Positions 1-5,176 of a DNA stretch of 8,196 nt are shown piece by piece; the first letter of the stretch is position 1; each line of letters begins with the position of its first letter. This DNA comes from Ruminococcaceae bacterium UBA1448. GTDB lineage: Bacteria > Bacillota > Clostridia > Oscillospirales > Ruminococcaceae. The notes beneath the pieces were generated by a model. It did not search any database, had not been told where the DNA came from, and saw nothing but the letters and a program-made list of their open reading frames with translations. Where the stretch lies: assembly GCA_002329405.1 (NCBI GenBank), contig DCTE01000004.1, forward strand, positions 432 to 8,627, given 5' to 3'. The translations under genes and the position numbers were made by a program.

Positions 1-2075
1 GGGAGCAGGCCCCGGAGCACTGGGCCCAGGCCCAGCTGTATGCTGCCATCTACACCTTGCAGCAAGGTCTGCCCGCCATGCGGGTGCGGCTGACTTACTA
101 TCAGGTGGACGAGGAACTGGAGTTCCTTTTTTCCCACGACTACAGCGCCGAGGCCCTGCAATCCCTGGTGACCGATCTGCTGACGCAGTATGCCCCCTGG
201 GCCCAACGCGCCGCCCGGTGGCACCGGGAGCGGCAGCAATCGCTGGCGCAGCTGCGCTTTCCCTTTGCCGATTACCGCACCGGACAGCGGGCCATGATCG
301 GCGCTGTGTACGAGACTTGCCGGGATGGCGGGCAGCTGCTCTGCCAGGCCCCCACCGGCATCGGCAAGACCATGAGCGTGCTGTTTCCGGCCCTGAAAGC
401 CCTCCAGGACGGAGGGCCTGTCTTTTACCTCACCGCCCGCGGCACCACCCGGACTGCCGCCGAAAACGCCCTGGACCTGCTGCGCCGCAGCGACCCAGCC
501 CTGACCCTGCGCAGCATCACACTGACTGCCAAGGACAAGATCTGCCTGCAGCCGGTACGGGAATGCACACCGGAAGCCTGCCCTTACGCCAACGGCTATT
601 ATGACCGCATCAAGGACGCGCTGTGGCAGGCGCTGGATACCAGCGCCCTGACGGCCGGCACCCTGCAGGCGCTGGCACGGGAACACCGGGTCTGCCCCTT
701 TGAGTTGGGCCTGGACCTGAGCCTCTGGTGCGATGTGGTGGTGGGAGACTACAACTATCTGTTTGACCCGAAGGTCTCGCTCCACCGCTTTTTTGACAGC
801 GGCGGGGACTATCTGTTTCTGGTAGATGAGGCACATAATCTGCCTGACCGTGCGCGGGAGATGTATTCGGCCAGCCTGTCGCGGTCGGATTTTACCGAGG
901 CTGCCGCTGTTTTTAGCCGCAAAAGGCCCAAGATCAAAACCCTTTTCCGGGAGATGGAGCAGTCGTTTGACCGTCTGCGGGAGATTGCCGACGGTGAGGA
1001 AAACCATACCTTTTTTCAGGATCAGCCGCCTGAAAGTTTTGTCGCCCAGCTGGCGGGGCTGACCGGCCCGATGCAGGAGTATCTTGACCGGCACCGGGAA
1101 GGAGAGGAACACGACGCGGTGCTGACGCTTTATTTCCTGGTATTGGATTTTCTTCGGGTTGCGGATGGATACGACAGCCATTATATCACCCAGGTATCGG
1201 CTTATGGCCGGGAAACGGAGATCACCCTTTTGTGCCTGGACCCGTCGGATTTTCTGGCCGGATGTTTTGAACTGGGACGGGGCGGGGTACTGTTTTCGGC
1301 GACCTTATCTCCGCCCGGTTACTACCGGGATATCTGCGGATGTGGGGAAGCGCGGTGTGTTTCGCTGCCCAGCCCTTTCCCGCGCGGCAACCTGGGGCTG
1401 TATATCGCCGGGAACGTCAGCACCCGTTACCGTGACCGGGAGGGGAGCGCACCGGATGTCGCTGAATACCTTTATGCAATGACGGCGGGTCGGAAGGGAA
1501 ACTATATGGCCTATTTTCCCAGCTACGCTTATTTGCAGATGGTGCTGGAACTGTTCCAGGAGGCCCACCCGGAGGTGGCGACCCTTGTCCAGCATCCCGG
1601 GATGGACGATGCGGCGCGGGAAGAGTTTCTTTCCCATTTTGCCGAAATGCCGGACCGGACGCTGCTCGGGTTTGGCGTGATGGGCGGTGTATTCGGAGAG
1701 GGGATCGACCTGACCGGTGAACGGCTGATTGGGACAGCAGTTATCGGGGTCGGGCTGCCGATGGTCAGCCCGCGGCAGGAAAAACTGCGGGAATATATGG
1801 AAGGCCGCTTTGGGAGCGGATTTGATTATGCCTATCGCTTTCCGGGGATGAACCGGGTATTGCAGGCGGCGGGACGGGTCATCCGTACCGCGAACGATCG
1901 TGGCGTGGTGCTGCTTTTGGATAACCGGTACCTGACGGGCGGATATCGGATGCTGTATCCGCCTCATTGGAACGGGGCGGAGGCTGTCCGCAGCCCCGAT
2001 GAGCTGTTGCGGTTGGAGGAGGAATTTTGGGCAGGCAGCAGCCGGTTAAATGATTTTGCCGGATATGGAGCGTAA
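1..2075 (+). CDS. DinG/XPD-family [4Fe-4S] ATP-dependent DNA helicase with RecB-like nuclease remnant (5' end outside window)
   Basis: The gene is open at the left edge; its first complete codon starts at base 3 and 690 residues are visible. Residue numbers here count from that codon. Seen: a QxxxY motif (QAQLY, residues 9-13), typical of the last motif of RecB-like PD-(D/E)XK nuclease domains; Walker A APTGIGKT (116-123); Walker B DEAH (275-278, bases 825-836); a motif V-like region FGEGIDL near base 1695; and motif VI QAAGRVIR (621-628, from base 1863). Four cysteines (181, 188, 193, 231) lie between Walker A and DEAH, where XPD/DinG helicases bind a [4Fe-4S] cluster. Known of the family: superfamily 2 helicases that unwind DNA 5' to 3', acting in repair or clearing of blocked forks. 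Firmicute members often carry an N-terminal nuclease-like domain, and the visible end fits that form. A TTG at 57 could be mistaken for a start, but homologous-looking sequence continues upstream to the edge, so I treat the gene as truncated by the window. A terminator follows, so it is a separate unit from the antiporter operon. The exact cellular role is not known from sequence. Confidence 0.93.
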   Translation, partial: EQAPEHWAQAQLYAAIYTLQQGLPAMRVRLTYYQVDEELEFLFSHDYSAEALQSLVTDLLTQYAPWAQRAARWHRERQQSLAQLRFPFADYRTGQRAMIGAVYETCRDGGQLLCQAPTGIGKTMSVLFPALKALQDGGPVFYLTARGTTRTAAENALDLLRRSDPALTLRSITLTAKDKICLQPVRECTPEACPYANGYYDRIKDALWQALDTSALTAGTLQALAREHRVCPFELGLDLSLWCDVVVGDYNYLFDPKVSLHRFFDSGGDYLFLVDEAHNLPDRAREMYSASLSRSDFTEAAAVFSRKRPKIKTLFREMEQSFDRLREIADGEENHTFFQDQPPESFVAQLAGLTGPMQEYLDRHREGEEHDAVLTLYFLVLDFLRVADGYDSHYITQVSAYGRETEITLLCLDPSDFLAGCFELGRGGVLFSATLSPPGYYRDICGCGEARCVSLPSPFPRGNLGLYIAGNVSTRYRDREGSAPDVAEYLYAMTAGRKGNYMAYFPSYAYLQMVLELFQEAHPEVATLVQHPGMDDAAREEFLSHFAEMPDRTLLGFGVMGGVFGEGIDLTGERLIGTAVIGVGLPMVSPRQEKLREYMEGRFGSGFDYAYRFPGMNRVLQAAGRVIRTANDRGVVLLLDNRYLTGGYRMLYPPHWNGAEAVRSPDELLRLEEEFWAGSSRLNDFAGYGA

Positions 2076-2093
2076 ACGGCAGATTTTCTGTAG

Positions 2094-2121
2094 AAACCAG
2101 GGGATTTTCCTCTGGTTTTTT
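2094..2121 (+). terminator. Rho-independent terminator of the helicase gene
   Basis: An 11-bp stem (AAACCAGGGGA at 2094-2104 with TCCTCTGGTTT at 2108-2118, one G-T wobble) closes a TTT loop and runs directly into further Ts up to 2121. It lies 19 bases after the helicase stop codon. The stem and T-tract are directly readable. It should isolate the helicase transcript from the antiporter operon. Confidence 0.88.
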
Positions 2122-2157
2122 CATTTGTCCAGTAGGTTTTGCGCTATCTGATAAAAA

Positions 2158-2169
2158 ATTCTATAGAAT
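2158..2169. repeat. Perfect 12-bp palindrome ATTCTATAGAAT upstream of the operon promoter
   Basis: Bases 2158-2169 read the same on both strands. The right half, ATAGAAT (2163-2169), recurs as a direct repeat at 2184-2190, exactly 21 bp away, about two helical turns. The pair sits just upstream of the predicted -35 box, a place where an activator or repressor could bind. No regulator family is recognised. The region is AT-rich, so a chance palindrome is possible. Confidence 0.4.
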
Positions 2170-2190
2170 CTGTCATATTTCTCATAGAAT

Positions 2191-2207
2191 AGACATTGGC
2201 GATGTCT
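2191..2207. promoter_or_regulatory. Inverted repeat overlapping the -35 box (possible operator)
   Basis: AGACAT (2191-2196) and ATGTCT (2202-2207) are perfect 6-bp inverted copies separated by TGGCG. The predicted -35 hexamer TTGGCG (2196-2201) lies inside this element, so a protein bound here would be expected to block RNA polymerase. The symmetry is seen directly; the operator role is inferred from position only. Confidence 0.38.
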
Positions 2208-2224
2208 TGATTTTTTGTTAAAAT
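2196..2224 (+). promoter_or_regulatory. Predicted sigma-A-type promoter of the antiporter operon
   Basis: The -35 box is TTGGCG (2196-2201, 4 of 6 consensus bases), the spacer is 17 bp, and the -10 box is TAAAAT (2219-2224, 5 of 6). A TG one base before the -10 box (2216-2217) makes it an extended -10 element. Transcription would start near 2231 and give a leader of about 60 bases. This is the best match in the gap between the helicase terminator and the first antiporter gene. Two other TAGAAT -10-like words (2164-2169, 2185-2190) lack a -35 partner. Confidence 0.6.
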
Positions 2225-2235
2225 ATCAGTAATAG

Positions 2236-2254
2236 GTGAAAGTTCTGCTTTCAC
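2236..2254 (+). promoter_or_regulatory. Leader hairpin 1 (GTGAAAG/CTTTCAC)
   Basis: GTGAAAG (2236-2242) and CTTTCAC (2248-2254) form a perfect 7-bp stem with a TTCTG loop. It lies a few bases after the predicted transcription start. No T-tract follows, so it is not a terminator. It could stabilise the 5' end of the mRNA or be a binding site; neither is shown by sequence. Confidence 0.4.
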
Positions 2255-2262
2255 GCGAGGTA

Positions 2263-2275
2263 CCGGTTTAACCGG
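2263..2275 (+). promoter_or_regulatory. Leader hairpin 2 / palindrome CCGGTTTAACCGG
   Basis: CCGGTT (2263-2268) and AACCGG (2270-2275) are perfect inverted copies around one central base. As RNA this gives a 5-bp stem with a 3-base loop, ending five bases before the AAAGGA ribosome binding site of mnhE. It could influence ribosome access, or serve as a DNA-level operator. No known riboswitch class is recognised. Confidence 0.38.
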
Positions 2276-2279
2276 ATAG

Positions 2280-2285
2280 AAAGGA
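2280..2285 (+). promoter_or_regulatory. Ribosome binding site AAAGGA that decides the mnhE start
   Basis: AAAGGA directly abuts the ATG at 2286, leaving no spacer, but is nine bases before the in-frame ATG at 2295. Normal spacing of about 5-10 bases favours 2295 as the real start. Confidence 0.6.
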
Positions 2286-2294
2286 ATGAAAAGT

Positions 2295-2759
2295 ATGGTT
2301 GTTCTCTTTTTTGCACTCTGGCTGATCTTCAATGGCCGGGTGACGGTAGAGATCGTCGTGCTGGGACTGATCCTGTCCTGCGCCGTCTATCTCTTTGGTG
2401 TAAAGTTCATGGGCTTTTCACCGAAAAAAGAGCTGCGGTACCTGCGGCTGATGCCGAGGGCGATACGGTATGTGGTAATTCTGCTGTGGGTGATCCTGAA
2501 AGCCAATTTTGCGGTTATTCGGATTATTCTGACGCCGGGACGGGAACCTTCGCCGCTGCTGTGCCATTTCAGGGTTCCGCTCCAAACCGAGAGTGCCCGT
2601 ATGATTCTGGCAAACTCAATCACCCTGACCCCCGGCACGATTACGGTACAGATGGACGGGGATGAATACGTTGTCCACTGTCTGGATGAATCGTTCCGCG
2701 CGGGAATTGAAGACAGCGTATTTGTACAGATGCTGATGGAAATGGAGGCGATGGTGTGA
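2295..2759 (+). CDS. mnhE: Mrp-type Na+/H+ antiporter subunit E (MnhE/MrpE, MbhA-like)
   Basis: A protein of 154 residues from ATG 2295, close to the roughly 160 usual for MrpE. The family is a small membrane subunit needed for assembly and activity of the hetero-oligomeric Mrp antiporter. It opens with the characteristic LWLIFNGR-type first membrane segment, then a second hydrophobic stretch, then a soluble C-terminal half. The family signature ANSITLTPGTITV, followed by a conserved VHCLD, is present around bases 2610-2690. An in-frame ATG at 2286 would add three residues (MKS), but the AAAGGA ribosome site touches it, so 2295 is preferred. It is the first gene of the operon, behind the predicted promoter, and its stop overlaps the GTG start of mnhF by four bases. 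MrpE homologues come first in Mbh-type operons, whereas mrpE is fifth in classical mrp operons. Confidence 0.94.
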   Translation: MVVLFFALWLIFNGRVTVEIVVLGLILSCAVYLFGVKFMGFSPKKELRYLRLMPRAIRYVVILLWVILKANFAVIRIILTPGREPSPLLCHFRVPLQTESARMILANSITLTPGTITVQMDGDEYVVHCLDESFRAGIEDSVFVQMLMEMEAMV

Positions 2760-3103
2760 GCAATCTGCCGGGAATTGCAGCCGGATTTTTTACCGGCTGC
2801 TGTATTTTGCTTGGAATTATGATTCTTGCGGTGATGATTCGGACGATACTTGGGCCGAAGGTCACCGACCGGATTATGGCGATCAATATGATCGGTACGC
2901 TGGTCATGACGCTGATCGCAGTGATTGCATTTCTGATCGACGAGAGCTATCTGCTGGATATCTGCCTGATCTATGCGGCGATCAGCTTTATCGCGGTCAT
3001 CATCCTATCTAAAGTCTACACCGAACGTTACCTGGCCGATAAGGCCGATCAGCAGCGGATGGAACAGCAGGACGGGCAGCAGAAGGAGGAGGACGGAAAA
3101 TGA
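2756..3103 (+). CDS. mnhF: Mrp-type antiporter subunit F (MnhF/MrpF, MbhB-like) with charged C-terminal tail
   Basis: A protein of 115 residues with three predicted membrane segments (about residues 7-30, 44-62, 66-86). The family motif GPKVTDRI (33-40) lies in the first loop, and the LLDICLIYAAISF segment (66-78) carries the conserved membrane aspartate (D68). MrpF is a small membrane subunit of the antiporter. Usual members are about 90-95 residues; this one continues from residue 90 with a hydrophilic Lys/Glu/Gln/Asp-rich tail. The start is GTG at 2756, set by GGAGG at 2744-2748 with seven bases of spacing. A nearby ATG at 2751 is in the mnhE frame and cannot be used. It overlaps mnhE by four bases and mnhG by four bases (ATGA), a layout that favours coupled translation. 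Confidence 0.92.
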   Translation: MSNLPGIAAGFFTGCCILLGIMILAVMIRTILGPKVTDRIMAINMIGTLVMTLIAVIAFLIDESYLLDICLIYAAISFIAVIILSKVYTERYLADKADQQRMEQQDGQQKEEDGK

Positions 3104-3558
3104 TTCAATTTATTTTTGCGGCTCTGTTTATGATCTGCGGTCTTGTGATCTTTACGCTGGAGGTATTCGGCATCTATTCGCTCAAATATGTCCTCAACCG
3201 GATGCACGCGGCGGCGATGGGGGACACGCTGGGCATTCTGTTTTTTATGATCGGATTGATTATCCTTTATGGTTTTAGCTGGGCTTCGCTCAAACTGGTG
3301 CTGGTGATTGCCTTTTTCTGGATGGCGAGCCCTGCGGCCAGCCACCTGCTCTGTCAGCTGGAGGTTTTTTCCAACACCGATCATCCGAAAAAGTACGCGA
3401 CCGACCGCCCAGGTCAACCCGATCTTCCCGATGTACCGGAGACGACCTGGGAAGGTATTCCGCTGGAACGCTTTTCAATTCACCGGGATGTCCAGGCGCA
3501 ATTTGAGGAAGAAGAGCGCCGGGAAGCGGAAAATGCCCACAATGCCGGCAATGAATGA
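3100..3558 (+). CDS. mnhG: Mrp-type antiporter subunit G (MnhG/MrpG, MbhC-like) with extended tail
   Basis: A protein of 152 residues. The first 90 match MrpG: membrane helix 1 (about 3-25), a loop with LNRMHAAAMGDTLG (32-45, the family's R-x-H-A-A...T-L-G signature), helix 2 (43-58), helix 3 (62-78), and the ASPAASHLL motif (77-84). MrpG is a small membrane subunit required for antiporter assembly. The remainder (about 92-152) goes beyond the usual 110-125 residues: a Pro/Asp-rich stretch (PDLPDVPETTW, 107-117) and then an acidic, probably helical end (EEEERREAE). ATG 3100 follows a long AAGGAGGAGG (3083-3092) with seven bases of spacing and overlaps the mnhF stop by four bases. The tail has no recognised domain. 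Confidence 0.9.
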   Translation: MIQFIFAALFMICGLVIFTLEVFGIYSLKYVLNRMHAAAMGDTLGILFFMIGLIILYGFSWASLKLVLVIAFFWMASPAASHLLCQLEVFSNTDHPKKYATDRPGQPDLPDVPETTWEGIPLERFSIHRDVQAQFEEEERREAENAHNAGNE

Positions 3559-3563
3559 GGAAA

Positions 3564-3569
3564 GGGGAG
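3564..3569 (+). promoter_or_regulatory. Ribosome binding site GGGGAG for a TTG start
   Basis: GGGGAG sits nine bases before the TTG at 3579. An ATG at 3572 lies only two bases after it and opens a different frame that gives a non-membrane, non-homologous product. The frame of the TTG is closed upstream by a TGA at 3573, so TTG 3579 is the first available start for the real protein. Confidence 0.6.
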
Positions 3570-3578
3570 AAATGAATT

Positions 3579-4634
3579 TTGGAGTTTTTACGTTATTTCC
3601 TGCTGATTTTGCTGGTTATCTGTGCGCTGACGGCGTGCATCGGCAAAAACCTGCTGACAGCGGTCGTCAAATACATGTCCTTTTCACTGATCATGTCGGT
3701 CATCTGGGTTCTGCTGCAATCGCCTGACCTTGCGATTACCGAAGCGGCGGTCGGTGCCGGTATCACCAGTGTGCTGTACTTTCTGACGCTGAAAAAAATC
3801 CGCGCGATCGACGTCCGCAAAAAAGAGTCGGAAGACCTGCCGCACGAATCGGCGGTTCATCTGGTTGCCCATTACTTTACCCACAATACCCGTCTGCGGA
3901 CCATCTATAAGATTTTTGCAGTCATCTTCTGCCTTGCCTTTGCCGGTATCCTGCTGTATATGGTTGCTTACCTGCCGAATTTTGGCGGCGCGGACAACCC
4001 GATCAACAACGAGGTCGCACAGCGGTATATCGAGCAGGGTATCCAGGAATCGGGTGCTGTCAATATTGTCACCGGTATGATTCTGTTTTACCGTGCGTTT
4101 GATACCTTCGGCGAATCGACGGTGCTGTTTTCGGCGGCGTCGGCTGTCCTGATTCTGCTTCGGATTGACACAAAGGACAAACAGCATTTTGTCTCGGTGG
4201 ATACCGACCTTGCAGTGAAGCCCGACCCGATTTTGCAGAAGATTTCGCTGGTACTGGTTCCCAGCCTGATTTATTTTGGGGTTTATATCATCCTCAACGG
4301 CCATCTGTCACCCGGCGGCGGCTTTTCAGGCGGCAGCGTCATGGGTGCCGGGCTGATTCTGTTCGAGTCTTCGTTTGGCCCGCAGCGGGTGCGGCGGTTT
4401 ATCAATGAAGAGAGCTATACCGCCATTAAGATCAGTGCGCTGTATGTTTACGGCATCATCGTCAGCTATTTCTTCCTGACCGGAGCCAACGGCATTCTCA
4501 GCGCAATCCCGCTGGGCACGCCGGGGGCGATTCTCAGTTCGGGCGGTATCCTGCCGATCAATATTGTGGTCGGAGTCGAGGTTGCCTGCACGATGTACGC
4601 ATTCTACTCGATGTTCAGAAGGGGGACGATCTGA
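3579..4634 (+). CDS. mnhB: Fused MrpA C-terminal region (DUF4040 / MbhD + MbhE) and MrpB (MbhF-like) antiporter subunit
   Basis: A protein of 351 residues that joins three modules usually found in two or three proteins. Residues 1-74 are a DUF4040/MbhD-like part with the hallmark SPDLAITEAAVGAG (48-61). Residues 110-200 are MbhE-like, with GAVNIVTGMILFYRAFDTFG (159-178). Residues 215-351 are MnhB/MrpB, with the signature GHLSPGGGFSGG (241-252) and a final helix beginning LPINIVVGVE. A hydrophilic linker (about 75-108) separates the first two parts. In Bacillus-type Mrp the first two modules are the C-terminal end of the large MrpA; here they are detached from any MrpA antiporter domain and fused to MrpB. 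The acidic residue in the PDxAxTE motif belongs to the ion path in this family. Start is TTG 3579 with GGGGAG nine bases upstream. The stop codon shares one base with the mnhC start. The symbol mnhB covers only the C-terminal part. Confidence 0.9.
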   Translation: MEFLRYFLLILLVICALTACIGKNLLTAVVKYMSFSLIMSVIWVLLQSPDLAITEAAVGAGITSVLYFLTLKKIRAIDVRKKESEDLPHESAVHLVAHYFTHNTRLRTIYKIFAVIFCLAFAGILLYMVAYLPNFGGADNPINNEVAQRYIEQGIQESGAVNIVTGMILFYRAFDTFGESTVLFSAASAVLILLRIDTKDKQHFVSVDTDLAVKPDPILQKISLVLVPSLIYFGVYIILNGHLSPGGGFSGGSVMGAGLILFESSFGPQRVRRFINEESYTAIKISALYVYGIIVSYFFLTGANGILSAIPLGTPGAILSSGGILPINIVVGVEVACTMYAFYSMFRRGTI

Positions 4635-5176
4635 TGGAATTCCATAATTTTGAGGAGATCGTCTCGATCATCCTGTTTGCAATCGGGTTTACGACCCTGC
4701 TGCTGCACAAAAACCTGTTCAAGAAGATCATCGGGTTTGATATCATGGACTGCGCGATCTTTCTGTTCCTTGCCTCCAAAGGGTATATCACCGGGCGGAC
4801 CGCTCCCATTGTCATCAATGGGGTGCAGGATGTCGAAGCCTATATCAACCCGATTCCGGCCGGCCTGGTTCTGACCGGTATCGTTGTTTCGGTTTCGGTC
4901 AGCGCGATCATGCTTTCCCTTTCCATCCGGCTGTATGCCCGTTACCAGACGCTGGACATCGACCAGCTGATGATGCGGATTCGCCGGGAACAGCTGGAAA
5001 AGGACGAGGCATGGCGTCAGCGGCATTTGACGCCGGAACAGGCCGCCCAGGAAAAGGAAGCAGCCAGGGCCCTTGAGACGGCAAAGACGATCGCCAAACT
5101 GCAAAAACAGGTCGATGAAGTCGACGCGATGGAAGCAGAATTCAACCAGAAACGAAAGGAGGAGGATGGTAATTGA
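4634..5176 (+). CDS. mnhC: Mrp-type antiporter subunit C (MnhC/MrpC, NuoK-like, MbhG-like) with long coiled-coil-like tail
   Basis: A protein of 180 residues. The first 103 form a NuoK-like three-helix protein: helix 1 (about 8-25), helix 2 (33-49), a loop, and helix 3 with NPIPAGLVLTGIVVSVSVSA (72-91), the family's N/D-P-x-P-x-A-L-V-L-T signature. MrpC is part of the membrane ion path and is related to complex I NuoK. Helix 2 carries two aspartates (D36, D39). Usual MrpC is about 110-115 residues; here residues 104-180 are an added, strongly charged Ala/Glu/Lys/Gln-rich region, likely helical and coiled-coil, probably cytoplasmic. ATG 4634 follows AGAAGGGGGA (4617-4626) with seven bases of spacing. 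The gene overlaps its upstream neighbour by one base and the next gene by four bases (TTGA). Confidence 0.92.
   Translation: MEFHNFEEIVSIILFAIGFTTLLLHKNLFKKIIGFDIMDCAIFLFLASKGYITGRTAPIVINGVQDVEAYINPIPAGLVLTGIVVSVSVSAIMLSLSIRLYARYQTLDIDQLMMRIRREQLEKDEAWRQRHLTPEQAAQEKEAARALETAKTIAKLQKQVDEVDAMEAEFNQKRKEEDGN
5155..5165 (+). promoter_or_regulatory. Ribosome binding site AAAGGAGGAGG for the TTG start of mnhD
   Basis: A very strong Shine-Dalgarno run ends seven bases before TTG 5173. An ATG at 5166 abuts it directly and would encode only seven codons before TAA at 5187-5189, so it is not the gene's start. The site lies within the last codons of mnhC. Confidence 0.65.

Noticed and set aside
1305..1967. 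A 220-codon minus-strand frame inside the helicase gene
   Set aside because: The opposite strand encodes clear helicase motifs through this stretch, and the minus-strand product has low-complexity Pro/Arg/His content with no recognisable fold.
1..2075. Apparent drift from C-ending, very GC-rich codons in the first 700 bases to a more mixed usage in the rest of the helicase gene
   Set aside because: Judged by eye only and not computed. The protein is continuous and motif-complete, so I do not claim a recombination joint. A sliding third-position GC plot would settle it.
2125..2190. Alternative promoters using TTGTCC at 2125 or the two TAGAAT words at 2164 and 2185
   Set aside because: None pairs a reasonable -35 with a reasonable -10 at 16-18 bp; the set at 2196-2224 is clearly better.
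2144..2332. Small minus-strand frame of 62 codons across the promoter region
   Set aside because: It covers the terminator-to-gene gap with a promoter, hairpins and the start of mnhE. No convincing ribosome site or promoter for it was seen, and the product resembles nothing known to me.
3308..3727. Plus-strand frame of 139 codons overlapping mnhG and the fusion gene, containing the ATG at 3572
   Set aside because: The other frame gives continuous MrpG and MbhD/MrpB-like membrane proteins with family motifs; this frame gives a Pro/Arg-rich sequence without helices.
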